Shown here in pieces: positions 5,805 to 16,400 of a stretch of DNA of 25,778 nucleotides. The notes beneath the pieces are model-generated. The model was not told the DNA's origin, made no database searches, and saw only the letters and a list, made by a program, of their open reading frames with translations. This DNA is from an uncultured Lachnospiraceae bacterium (GTDB taxonomy: Bacteria > Bacillota_A > Clostridia > Lachnospirales > Lachnospiraceae). The DNA lies in the NCBI GenBank assembly GCA_947175285.1, contig CAMWMM010000013.1, positions 1 through 25,778 on the forward strand. The letters are read 5' to 3'. How positions within the stretch are numbered: the first letter of the stretch is position 1; each line of letters starts with the position of its first letter. A program made the translations under genes and the position numbers.

Positions 5805-7259
5805 TTAATCTACTCTATCATCAATCATTTTATTTTCTTCGTTCTCTACACCATTATCAGGGGTTACATTTCCATCTTTAGGTACTTTAGCAGCGGCATC
5901 TTGTTTCTCCTTAATCCTCTCCGCTTCAATACGTTCTAATTCGAGTACAGTATTTGTCACATAAGGGGATTTATCTATAATCGTCTGCCTACTTAATGCA
6001 CCACATTCATACTGCATTTTCATATTTTCCATATCTGCTTTATTATCTACTGGACGGTTTACATTAAAGGAAACATTCACACTATCAAATACTTCATCAG
6101 ATATGAGGATATTTTTCAATTCCAAAAGTTTCCGCATATAATCTAACCTAATAAGAAATCCTTCCATCAAACTAGCAATATACTGTCTTGCAATGTTATC
6201 CGTCTGTTGATACAGCATTGTGATACTTGTCTCTGAAACATTGGTTACGTTGGACTGTCCTAAAATAGACGATGGCACGCAAGCGCACGCATAGAATTGT
6301 TGAATAATATAATCCAGCTCCAACTTAATAGAATTTCTGTCCATTTGCGCATTAGCATACTTAAATTCACAACCATCATCCAGGTTAAGCACAGTTCCTG
6401 CAATGTTATTAGGAATAGAAGAATCTATACGCTGTCCACTCACAACACCTAACGGATTTAATGACAGTGTAGTTACTGCATCATCCAACTTGGAAAGCAG
6501 ATTTTCAATAGCATCCATAAGGGGTATCAAATCCAGGATTACAGGATCACCAAATTTGTCATACTTTGCTTTGTCCATGCTACTATACCAAATTGGAAGT
6601 CCAGTCAAGTTTATTTTTGTATCTACAAGTTTACCATCTGCATAAATCTCTACTATATCAGGATAATACACCACATAATGATCTTCTCTTGTTTCTTCAT
6701 CCTTCCAATATTCCACAAAATTTGTGTACACTCCATTGCTATCATATATGGGGTAAGAATCTTTATTCCTGATAACCTTAGACTGGATATTGTCATTTTC
6801 ATCCAGATAAATGTACTCGAAGGCGTCGCCATATGTAATCAAATCTTTAGTAACCGCCAAATCTACCTTAGTGTAACTACCTTTCTTGTATATCTTATTT
6901 AGATATGAAACAAATTCCTTGTCGCCTGTGAGCGAAACAGGGTTTCCGCAAATGTAAGATACATGGAATTTTATAATACTCTTCAAAGTCTGTAATATGA
7001 TTTTAGCTGTTTCAAATGTCTTTTCCTTAAATTCAAAATTTGGGCGAGACAATACCTTATGCTCCCTCCGCAAGTATTCATCAATCGTATTGATACGAGC
7101 AATTCTATCAATATATTTATTTTTCTTGATCTCTGATTCAAACCAATAACCGTTTAACATTCTTCCTCCTTCCGCTGCTCTTCTAACAGCCGAATTTTTG
7201 AAAAATCCTTTTATATAATCCCCAACTCTTGTTATGGGGTTACGTTTTGTTTCACTCAT
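5805..7259 (-). CDS. Phage portal protein (SPP1 gp6-like)
   Basis: A 484-residue portal of the SPP1 type. Family-typical stretches are HVSYICGNPVSL near residue 100, then KDLITYGDAFEYIYLD, a central IPLMDAIENLLSKLDDAV helix, and SETSITMLYQQTDNIA ahead of the long C-terminal helical part. The portal forms the ring at one capsid vertex through which the terminase pumps DNA and to which the tail attaches. The start ATG overlaps the stop of the 81-aa gene as TAATG, a coupling arrangement, with AAAGGAT upstream. The last 50 residues are charged and low in complexity. The gene follows the large terminase as usual, but capsid genes lie upstream of both here and not downstream. Confidence 0.9.
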   Translation of the reverse strand: MSETKRNPITRVGDYIKGFFKNSAVRRAAEGGRMLNGYWFESEIKKNKYIDRIARINTIDEYLRREHKVLSRPNFEFKEKTFETAKIILQTLKSIIKFHVSYICGNPVSLTGDKEFVSYLNKIYKKGSYTKVDLAVTKDLITYGDAFEYIYLDENDNIQSKVIRNKDSYPIYDSNGVYTNFVEYWKDEETREDHYVVYYPDIVEIYADGKLVDTKINLTGLPIWYSSMDKAKYDKFGDPVILDLIPLMDAIENLLSKLDDAVTTLSLNPLGVVSGQRIDSSIPNNIAGTVLNLDDGCEFKYANAQMDRNSIKLELDYIIQQFYACACVPSSILGQSNVTNVSETSITMLYQQTDNIARQYIASLMEGFLIRLDYMRKLLELKNILISDEVFDSVNVSFNVNRPVDNKADMENMKMQYECGALSRQTIIDKSPYVTNTVLELERIEAERIKEKQDAAAKVPKDGNVTPDNGVENEENKMIDDRVD

Positions 7260-7504
7260 TACCTATCCTTTCCATGCCATATACACTGTTTTAATCGGAT
7301 TCCTTCAGGTAAATTTTTCTTCTCTGTAATCGCTTTGTTTGCCTTATCTTCTAAGCGTCTACGTGCTTCATATGTCATGTTTTTATTATCATAATCAAAG
7401 ATATATTCCTTTGCAACACTTCCCATATAAAACACGCTCCCACCGTTATTGACATAATCAACCATAGCTTTATCCAGAATCTCTTTATATTCTGCGTATT
7501 CCAT
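7259..7504 (-). CDS. Hypothetical protein between large terminase and portal, 81 aa
   Basis: I place the start at the ATG at 7504 (MEYAEYKEIL), which is preceded by GGAAAGGAAAAATAAC. The longer frame extending to 7576 would overlap the terminase end and lacks a ribosome site. The protein is small, charged and mostly helical, with no known motif. Its stop overlaps the portal start by one base, so it is translated together with the portal. A packaging or head-assembly accessory role is possible from position alone. Confidence 0.7.
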   Translation of the reverse strand: MEYAEYKEILDKAMVDYVNNGGSVFYMGSVAKEYIFDYDNKNMTYEARRRLEDKANKAITEKKNLPEGIRLKQCIWHGKDR

Positions 7505-7550
7505 GTTATTTTTCCTTTCCGAAATGACTCTGTATGCGATTTTCAGGGGT

Positions 7551-9110
7551 CTATATGTAATATAATCCGCTTGCAATTCCTTCCAACGCCATACAGAACG
7601 CTAAAACTCTATCGTCCTTTGCACCTGCTACCGCCTGAGCCTTACCATTATCGTCAACTTGGAAGGATTTCATCTCATTAAGCAGCCCTTTTGAATTTAC
7701 ACATACTTCGCCTTTCTCAAATAATTCAACGAACCTATTTATTATGATAGGTCTACTTTTGAGACTTGTTTCAAATCCAGGTTTCTTTCTCATTTTCCCT
7801 TTAGCATCATACGATTTATACTTATACAAATTTATGTATCTATTATTGGAATCATATAACTTGTCAACAACCGTATGACCAGCGGATAACTTTTCCACCA
7901 CAAGCAAACAGGTGTTGTAATATTTTCCCACTTCCCTGACAAGTTCTGCAAACTCATATGGTTTAATTTTATTATTCGCAAACTCAAAACACTGAAATCC
8001 ATCTGTATCTACAATAGAAATAACACTGTTGTCATTTCCAATTCCTTCTCCAGTATCAACTCCACCATAATATTTTTTGCCTACTTGGGGATATTTCCAT
8101 ATCGTGATACTATTCTTCCACTTCCTAAAGATAGGGAGCAACTTATTAGGCAGTTCAAGTTTGGGAGTATCATCAACATAGTTCAGACGTGATTGTATAA
8201 GTTGTAAATCAAAGATATTATTACCAGATACAATAAAACTCTCCATTGCATTAGAGGGATATTCCTGACGGAATTTTTCTAGTCCTATATTTGCTATTTT
8301 CATTCTTCGCCACATCAATTTCATCAGGGCAAGAGGGTTTTTGTCACCTTTCATTTTATAAAACAATGCCAATTCCTCCTCATCCAGATCATCAACTGTA
8401 AGATAACGTCCATTCCGATTTTTATAAATCTCTGAATTTTCTTTATAATCTTTTGCAAACAAATACTTATCGTCTACCCATGAAAAAAAGAATGGCTTAT
8501 ACTGTGATTCATGATTAACTGCTTGCATCCACATTTCAAACCAACGATTCATGCCTTTACTTGTCGATTCAAGAACCATCTGACCATCTGGACGCAATGC
8601 AGCTTCAATAGCAACCAACTGATTTTTTAATTTTTCATCATCCATAAATGCCACTTCTGTTAAATGAACATATCTTAATGTACTTCCTCTGGCGGCATCC
8701 TTCGAGCCACATACACAACAAATGATTCTGCTTCTATTTTCAAGTATGAGTTCCTTCCTGTTATTAGCAACATCCTTAATCTTTACTGCCGTACTCAGGT
8801 CATCATACATAGCTTTCAATTTCTTAAAAACAATATCTACTGTATCTAACGAATAACTCATAATCATACATACTGTATCTGGTTCCGTATGCGTCAAATA
8901 TAGCGAATATGCCAATGCAAAAGAGGTTACTCCCAACTGTCTTGATTTAGCTACAAGATTATATTTTCCAAAATTCTTTGATAATAATTTCTGATGGTAA
9001 GTAGGTTCAAATGGAACTTTGCGACCTTCCTTATCAACAATGACACAAAAATATTTAATCCATAAAAGAGGATCATTTACAATACGTCTAATCTTTTCTT
9101 CCTTAGTCAT
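7551..9110 (-). CDS. terL: Terminase large subunit
   Basis: A 519-residue packaging motor with both domains complete. ATPase domain: Walker A-like AKSRQLGVTS (54-63), Walker B YVHLTE (147-152) and coupling motif LESTSKG (180-186). Nuclease domain (RNase H fold): D352 in GGVDTGEG, E406 in VVEKLSAG, and D499/D500 in KDDRVLA, the expected metal-binding acids. It cuts concatemeric DNA and drives it into the prohead through the portal. The ribosome site AAGGTGGTG precedes the ATG. An intrinsic-terminator-like hairpin stands just upstream of this gene. The stop codon is TAG. Length and motifs are normal for phage large terminases, so confidence is high. Confidence 0.95.
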   Translation of the reverse strand: MTKEEKIRRIVNDPLLWIKYFCVIVDKEGRKVPFEPTYHQKLLSKNFGKYNLVAKSRQLGVTSFALAYSLYLTHTEPDTVCMIMSYSLDTVDIVFKKLKAMYDDLSTAVKIKDVANNRKELILENRSRIICCVCGSKDAARGSTLRYVHLTEVAFMDDEKLKNQLVAIEAALRPDGQMVLESTSKGMNRWFEMWMQAVNHESQYKPFFFSWVDDKYLFAKDYKENSEIYKNRNGRYLTVDDLDEEELALFYKMKGDKNPLALMKLMWRRMKIANIGLEKFRQEYPSNAMESFIVSGNNIFDLQLIQSRLNYVDDTPKLELPNKLLPIFRKWKNSITIWKYPQVGKKYYGGVDTGEGIGNDNSVISIVDTDGFQCFEFANNKIKPYEFAELVREVGKYYNTCLLVVEKLSAGHTVVDKLYDSNNRYINLYKYKSYDAKGKMRKKPGFETSLKSRPIIINRFVELFEKGEVCVNSKGLLNEMKSFQVDDNGKAQAVAGAKDDRVLAFCMALEGIASGLYYI

Positions 9111-9130
9111 TTTTCACCACCTTTTTTACA

Positions 9131-9171
9131 AATAAAAAGCCACACGATTAGGAATATTCCTATTGTGTGGC
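9131..9171 (-). terminator. Terminator-like hairpin between small and large terminase genes
   Basis: A 33-nt near-perfect hairpin. GCCACAC pairs with GTGTGGC, one mismatch and one bulge follow, then the inner palindrome AGGAATATTCCT. TTTTTATTT follows on the minus strand. It lies inside a co-directional gene cluster, so it may act as a partial terminator or regulated attenuator. Confidence 0.75.
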
Positions 9172-9230
9172 ATATAATTTAAATAAAACTATAATAGTCA
9201 TGTTGGTATATAACAACTCATATAGCAAAT

Positions 9231-9737
9231 TTATTCTTCATAGGTATAGCTGTAATCTTCCTCGTCATTTTCTAGTTCACCATCTGGAATCTTATTTAAT
9301 AATTTTGTCAATTCATTTTCTTTATCTTCTTTAAAGAAATCTTTTGAAAACTCTTGCCATGCTTTAAATGCCTGTACATTACCATCTAAAGCGTCTTTAT
9401 AATATTTATTATACAGTTCTATTTCTTTGGCTTGATGCAAACGCTTCATTAACCATTTAATAGCAGTCTGACATCCTTGCTCCATAATATATCTTTTACA
9501 AACACTCTCTGTAATTGAATCTGAAAAGCATTCATATCTACTTTTCAAATCCTCAAAATCTTTAACGGGGATTTTATCTGCTTCTTTCAAATATTCAGGA
9601 CAATAAAGATACATAATATAATAAGCTTTTGTGTCTGTACCCGTTATTTCTTTTAGCGTGGCGTAAATCGACTTCTCCTTACTAACAGATTTACCCCACA
9701 CTCCATTATTACTTGATTTTTGCTTTGCTTTGGGCAT
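9231..9737 (-). CDS. Probable terminase small subunit
   Basis: A 168-residue protein directly upstream of the large terminase, which is where a small subunit normally lies. The N-terminus is basic (PKAKQKSSNNGVWGKSVSKEK), the middle is helical, and the last 20 residues are very acidic (ELENDEEDYSYTYEE), a common layout for DNA-recognising packaging proteins. I see no sharply conserved HTH, so the assignment rests mostly on position. AAGAAGG gives a good ribosome site. The hairpin that follows separates it from the large subunit gene. Confidence 0.5.
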   Translation of the reverse strand: MPKAKQKSSNNGVWGKSVSKEKSIYATLKEITGTDTKAYYIMYLYCPEYLKEADKIPVKDFEDLKSRYECFSDSITESVCKRYIMEQGCQTAIKWLMKRLHQAKEIELYNKYYKDALDGNVQAFKAWQEFSKDFFKEDKENELTKLLNKIPDGELENDEEDYSYTYEE

Positions 9738-9793
9738 TATAATATTACCTTCTTATTTTACAAATTACCAGACTATTTATACTCTACATATAT

Positions 9794-10051
9794 CTACTTA
9801 TTAATCACTCCTACTATATGAAGATTTTTAATTTCACCCATAGGTTCCTTTACCCACACAAACTGTCTGGCTTTCAATTCCAGCCCCGGTATACAGCATT
9901 TGACTGTTCTCTCACTGCCTGTCCTGTCAAGAATCACATATCCTTTATCAGTGACTTCCTTAATTATTGTTTTATATGTTCTGTCACATTTTATTTTCTG
10001 GCTTTCAATTGCATATTTGATTGCTTTTAAAATTTCGTCTGATACATTCAT
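9794..10051 (-). CDS. Small probable virion protein with OB/SH3-like beta domain, 85 aa
   Basis: A short N-terminal helix (DEILKAIKYAIESQ) is followed by a compact beta-rich domain with DRTYKTIIKEV, GYVILDRTG, and a hydrophobic edge ending in NLHIVGVIN. This resembles small phage proteins with an N-terminal helix and an OB-like barrel that are often encoded near capsid genes. That is resemblance by eye, not an identified family. It has a clear AAGGAG site and lies between the tape measure side and the small terminase. It ends in TAG. Confidence 0.65.
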   Translation of the reverse strand: MNVSDEILKAIKYAIESQKIKCDRTYKTIIKEVTDKGYVILDRTGSERTVKCCIPGLELKARQFVWVKEPMGEIKNLHIVGVINK

Positions 10052-10083
10052 TCTGTTATCATTCTCCTTAATATTATGACTGA

Positions 10084-10317
10084 TTACTCTGTATACAAGA
10101 TATCGTATAATGTCTCTGAAATGACCTGGTTACACTCATTTATTATCTCAGTCCCATATGCTACAACAAGTTTTACCATCAATTCAGCACAATTATCCCC
10201 CGACCCTTTAATGGAATCCAATAAACGCTCTTTCATTTCGTTTATATTCGACTCAAATATTTTTTTATAGTTGGCATATACCGTTTCTGTTAACTGTTCC
10301 TTTGTTAATTGTCTCAT
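10084..10317 (-). CDS. Hypothetical helical protein, 77 aa
   Basis: I choose the ATG at 10317 (MRQLTKEQL), which lies about 10 nt after AAAAGGAG. The longer frame to 10374 would put the ribosome site and a large stem-loop inside the coding region. The protein is helical and charged, with no recognised motif. It lies downstream of the tape measure and 32 bp upstream of the 85-aa gene, so it belongs to the structural transcript. Confidence 0.6.
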   Translation of the reverse strand: MRQLTKEQLTETVYANYKKIFESNINEMKERLLDSIKGSGDNCAELMVKLVVAYGTEIINECNQVISETLYDILYTE

Positions 10318-10346
10318 TATATATCTTCTCCTTTTTCTTTTTACAG

Positions 10347-10380
10347 CTCTGAATGCAGCCTTTATGACTGACATTCAGAG
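10347..10380 (-). promoter_or_regulatory. Intercistronic stem-loop after the tape measure gene
   Basis: Perfect 9-bp arms (CTCTGAATG and CATTCAGAG) extended by CAG/CTG after a one-base bulge. It is not followed by a T-run on the minus strand, so an RNA-processing or stability element is more likely than a terminator. It lies just before the ribosome site of the 77-aa gene. Confidence 0.55.
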
Positions 10381-10408
10381 GTTATTGCATTTATTTGATT
10401 CACTTTCA

Positions 10409-13400
10409 TTAGGGATTAAAGAATTGATAACTCTTTAATCTTATAGACTGTAAATCCCTCAGTAATGCATCAGCCGAAGTTGAATTCGTCACATTTGGCA
10501 GTGTGACATGAATGTCATTATTATTAACCACCGGCTGAACATTCTTAGTGTTGGAAATATTATTAATAGCAGTATTATTCGTTATCTCTTTCACGATCTG
10601 CTCCATCTGTTTCTGGTGCTCAAATACAGCATTACTAACGATATCCATTTGTCCACTCAATATTTTGTCTACAAGAGGCTGGCACTTCTGCAATAAATCC
10701 CAGCCCTGATCGCCTGGCTGTAAAGGACGTAATGTATGACCATCTGGCGTAATAATCGTACCATCTGGATACTCGACTGTACCATTAGCATACGTTTTTC
10801 CTTCGGCACGGGGCTTATTGTTCATGATCTGCTTAGTCTGCTCTTCATTAAAGATAACAGTATCTTTAGGCAGATCCATCATTGTAGGTTCATCTGTAAT
10901 AATGGTCTTTCCATCAGGCAATACAGTCATTTCTGTTTGACCATATTCAGATACTAATGCATTCTTTTCTGGTTTTGGAAGTCCTTTATATTTACCTGTT
11001 CCTTCTGCAAAAGCTTTACCTACTGTACCCTCAACATGGGCTTTCCCAACATTATGAGATTTTCCCACGGCAATATTATCACCACCACCAAACGGTTTCT
11101 CCCCCGTTGTCTCGTAATGGATAGTAATAGTCTTTTCGATATCCATATCAGCGGATTCATTGAACGCATTCATTTCCTGTGCCGCTGCCTGAATGGCCGG
11201 TATCACTTCATTGGTGAGTTTATCCGTATGCTGGTCAAATGCATTCATGGCAGTTTCAGTCTCGTTTACAATGGCACTTTCCAATGAAGGTTCTGTATTT
11301 GTAGATGGGGCATTGGTACTTTCTGGTGCAGCCGGATTAGGTGTGGCATTAGTCACATTACCAATACCTACAGCATTAGCAGCCTGTGCTAAAGCATCTG
11401 TCATACCGTTTACAGAATCACTAACCCCCATAAACTGGCTTTGTAATGGGGACAAGTCCACACCATACAATGATGCAATCTGTTCTGTCATGTTGCCGAT
11501 GTAGCCCTGGCTTTCCATATCAATACCGGCAAGGGTGTTTATATAGTTGTCTTTCCACTGTGCAAGCAGGTCATCGTCATTGCCTGTCAGAATCTTTGTG
11601 ATTGCGTCTGTACCAAATTCACCAGTGAGTAATGATATATTCTTTGCATATTCCTGCTGGTCGATAACTTCCTGCCATTTGTTCTTTATCTTTTCAAGCG
11701 CATCAATCTGGTCATCAGCTGCCTTGTTGATTTGGTCTATGAGGACATTATATCTGTCTATTTCATCATCAAGAGCATCAATCTGATCCTGAATTGATTG
11801 TTTCTGGATTTCAAGTTTGGCATCGTCTACATCTTTTTTAGCATCCCTTACAGCTTGTGGATCATTAGTATAGTGGAGTCCTTTTTCTTCACTGTATACC
11901 AGCTTTGGTCTTTGATATTCAGCCCTTGCTAAATCATATTGAGCCTTCTGGAGATTGTAGATCAGATTTTCTTTCTTTGCCTTATCCTCCAAGGCTTTCA
12001 ATTCATCTTCTAAGGGCTTCTTTCGATCTTCAAGTAAATCAATCTGTCTTTTGAGTCTGTTCTCCTGTTCATCTGCATCGTCACGAACGTTGTCGATTTC
12101 TCTATCAAGCAGGGAAGCTGCAGCACCTGCGACATCATTCAGATATGATTTTTCTTCGTCAAGATATTCCAGTACAGCTTCATGATACTGCTGTGCAAAA
12201 TCCTCTAAGTTTGCATAGAACTGTTCATATGCGGCTTTCAGACCATCTAGGTATTGCTTCTGGGTGATGGAATCACTGTCAAGCCTTTCTTTGAGATTAT
12301 CAGTCTGTAATTCATAGGCACTGACATACAGATCTTTCATATCAGTTTTCAGTTCTTTTATGGCATCAGCAGCGTTTTGTGCCTTATCATACCATTTCTG
12401 ATATGCATCAATCTGTTTCTGGAGATTTTCGTCAGCGATATCCTCAATGTTGATAGCTCCGCTTTGTACAAGTTCTTTGTAATGGTCTGACAGTCCAATC
12501 GAATCAGCCTTACGCATATATTCATCATATGCCTGCTGCTGTAGGTCAATCTCTTTACTGACTTTTCCGATCTCCTGTGCAAGTGCCTCATTCTTTTGTG
12601 AAAATGTGGAGTAGGCTGAATTTACAACATCATCAAGTTTCTTGACTTCTTTCTCTACATTTTCAATTGCCTGTTCAATCCAGTCAAATTCTTTTGTGGT
12701 GTCTTTTTCTGACTTAGATGAGGAGCTGGAACCTGATTTTTTTGATGTACCTGGCGCACTGAAATTGAATTGGAAATCAGCCTGTCCATTTGCAAGTTCC
12801 TGAATCTTTCCTTTTATATGTTCAATCGATGAATCCAAACCATCTGATACAGCACCCATCTCTTTTGCATCAAAGGCACGTTTGAGGTCAATCACATAAC
12901 GGTACAGTTCACCTGTCACGCCCAATGCATTACACAATCCTTCTAAGGCTGTAATATCTGCCATTGTATTGAGAGGATTCTGTGCAAGCTGTTTTTGTAT
13001 CAGATACATCTTTAGGTATTCTGTCGTTTCAGCAGATACAGCCCCCAGCCTGATCAGTTCAGCGGCTTCCTCAGCTGTGATATTGGCAACATCATAACCA
13101 AGGGAAACAAGTTCTTCCTGAATGTCTTTTAGATTAGTCAAGACCTCATCTGCATTTGTTACACCCATTTCAGTCAGTGATTTCACAAGTAAATCATATG
13201 TTTCAGCAGACATGTTTGTACAGTCAGTGGTGTAAATGATGCTCGTTGCAAGGTTGTCAAACTGCTGCTGTACTTCCTCAGCAGTGGAAGATGTATCGCT
13301 TAATACAGACACAAATCTTTCAAATGGCGAATAGTCTATGGTTATTCCGTCAATTTCACCCAGCTTTTCTAATTGTGCCCTGATCGATTCAAAAGTATTG

Positions 13401-16400
13401 ATATCTACGTCATCTAAAGAGAATAGTTTTTCTCCTGTATCCTCGTTGAGTGAGAATATATCTTCGTATGCAGATTTTAATGAGTCGAATGCTGGTTTGA
13501 GCTGAGTATTGATCTGGTCAACTGTTTCGGTGATGGAAAGGGAAGCTTTTGTTTCTTCCATGACATCATTAACAACATCTGCCTGTCCTTCTGCCAGTGC
13601 TGCAATCTCATTAAAGAACTCCTTGTAAACATCTGAACTTTCACCTGCAATGATTTCACTTTCTTTGATAGCCTGATTGAGTTTTGGGAACTGTTCAAGC
13701 ATCTCTGCTGATGATAATTCTCCAGATTTATACATGGATACAAGTTCTTCTTTGGTCTTCTCAATGCCTTCTGTATCAAAGATCGAGTCAAATTCAAGGT
13801 TATTCCATGCAGCCGGAGAATAGTATTCATAAATGGCTTTCTGCATTGATGAAAGATAGTCGTAAAAATCCTGTTCATCCTGCGTCAGATCACGTATACT
13901 TGCAATTTCAAGGATATTCTGCTTGTATTCTGAAAGAGAAGACAAATATTCCTGTCCATCTGATTTGATCAAATCGGTTAAGTCATTAATGAAATCTTCA
14001 AATTCCGCAATCTCACTTTCGTCAGTCAACTTAGCTTTTTCTTCATTAATATATTGGAGTGCGGTTACAATATCAGTAATATTTTTATAATCAAGCTGTC
14101 CAATACCAATCTGACCAGAAGATAATTGTTCTTTTAAGTCTGATACAGAAGTATTACCATAGGAACTTTTAAACTCTTTGTCAAATGTCTTTTCATTCTC
14201 TTTATACAAATCTTTGGCAGATTCTAGCTGTGCATCCTGTTTCAATTGCTTTTGTAATTCTAGCTCTTTTGTTACTTCACGAAGCCTGTTTAATTCTTCC
14301 TGATCTACCCATGTCAGATTAGGGGTGTTTTCTAATTCCTCAACCTTATTTTGAGTGTTCTGTAATTCTGTCTCAACCTCTTGTAGTTCATTCTTTACAT
14401 TCTCATAAGCTTCTTTTGTCTCTTGTAGCTTTTCTTTCTGTTCTTCAAGTGATACTGTCAATGCATCATGCAGTTTTACCACACCATAAATAGATGCGCC
14501 GATAGCTGAAACAACTGCAGTGATCCATCCGATAGGATTTGTCGCCATCCATGCAATCATAGACTTTGTGGCTGTCTTGATTGATAGCCCTAAACCTTTG
14601 AACGCTGTACCAAGCCCAAATGTGGAAGCTGTTGCTCCTGTTTGGGAAGCTGTGAGGGCGTTTGTTGTAATCACTTCTTGAATTTCTGCGTCTGTCAACC
14701 CTTTTGCTGTCAGTATGGCTTTTATCTGTTCTGCTGTAAAAGTGCCTTGTGCAATGGCTGCCTTAACAGTTTCCACAGAATACGTACTCAGGGAACCTGC
14801 TAATGACAGATTTAATTGTTCACCAACTAAAGCTGTATTGTTAAAAACACGTTGGATTTCATTCAGAGCACTAATTGAAGCCCCCACTTCTTTTAAGTGA
14901 TTAAAGTTCTTTACAAATGCGGCAATGCCAACACTTGCGATTACGGACTTTAATAGTCCTATTTTTTCAATTATTGACGATATGCCAATACCTGCATCAG
15001 CGAGTCCTTTGAGAAAGTTTGAACTGATTGTATCATTCGAAATATTACTCCATATCGCGGACAGTTTGCCCAGCTTGCCTTGTAATGACTCAACGTATAT
15101 TTCCTGATTCTTCAATGTTGTACCGCTTGCGTCATTCGCTTTTTCTACAAGGCTCTCGTAGTCTTCCCAATATCCTAACAAGGATTTAAGGATATTTGTC
15201 TGACGGACTCCGGCTACATTATATGAAATATTACTTTGTTCAACTGAACTAAGTGAATCCCATACTTTTCCAAGATCAGACATAATATCTGTTAGATCTC
15301 TAAATTCATCAGCTGTATTTCTAACTTCAACACCTACTGCACGTAATGATTTTTCAGCAGCAGAGATATCCTCTTCAAGTGTTCCTTCCATAGCAGAAGC
15401 TTTGGTAATCCTCTGCAGAATTGTTTTATAGGCGTTGCCAATGGTGCTTCCTGATTGTCCTGTCTTTTCAATAACAAGTCCCAGCATACTTACATATTCC
15501 TGTAAGCTTAGCCCTGCTGACTTTGCCACTGATCCTGATTGTTCGATACCAGATGCTATTTCATCTATGCCGGATGCAAAATCATACGCCATATTTTGTG
15601 ATACCATCTCAATTGTATCAGCAATCTCCATCAGATCATCTTGTGTCATATCGAACTGATTCATAATGGACTGGAGCATTTTTGCCGCATTTTCGCCTGT
15701 CATTTCTGTCACATTTGAAATCATGATTGCTGGCTGTGATTTCTTCAAGATTGATTCAGCTGATTCCTTTGCGTTAGCATAGAGTTTCACAGCACTTAAC
15801 ACATTACTTGCTGATGTATTCATATCTTTTGCCATCTGAAGAGATGACTTGCCTATTTCTTTTAACTGCCTTCCTGAAAGCTCCATTGTATAATTTATGT
15901 TCACCAAGGCACTTTCAAGCTCACGCACACTGCTGACCATTTCTTTTATTTTGCGGATTGAAGTCATAAAGATATAATTCGCACTAGTCCAATAACTAAG
16001 GAAACTAAAATTTTTCTTTAACGATGCGAAGAATGAATTGGTACTTTTCTCTACCTTCTTTTGTTCCGCTGTAACACGTTTTGTAGCCGAAACTACATCT
16101 GACATCAGTTTTTGATATTCTCTTGCCCAGCTTCCATCTAACGGAACCTTCCCACCAGCTGCATCCATTTCAGCTTTCAACTTCATGTATCTTGATATCA
16201 AATCATCAACTGAAATTCCTGCTAATGCCGTCTTATTTTGAAGTCCAGACATATTTGTCTGGAGTGTCTGCAATGTGCTCTGGAGGTCTCTCATGTTATT
16301 TAGCGCCTGAGTAATCGGATCGAGTGATGATGACTGAGATTTCAACATTTGTGTACTCGCCTTTGCACTATTTTCAAGCTGATTAAAGGCAATTTTCAGA

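Noticed and set aside
7505..7576. A longer start for the 81-aa gene at 7576
   Set aside because: It would overlap the terminase end and has no ribosome site, whereas the ATG at 7504 has a good one.
46..9110. Use of TAG as a sense codon throughout the phage
   Set aside because: The large terminase, the Cro/C1-type gene, the 85-aa gene and the membrane-anchored protein gene end at TAG with normal lengths, and reading through adds only short tails in the first three. None of the large structural genes needs an internal TAG. Two interrupted frames are not enough to claim recoding.
11193..11504. A 103-residue plus-strand frame opposite the tape measure
   Set aside because: Antisense to well-supported tape measure sequence, with no ribosome site.
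13477..13878. A 133-residue minus-strand frame inside the tape measure gene
   Set aside because: It is an alternative frame of a gene with clear coding character; the product looks unlike a natural protein and no start signal is present.
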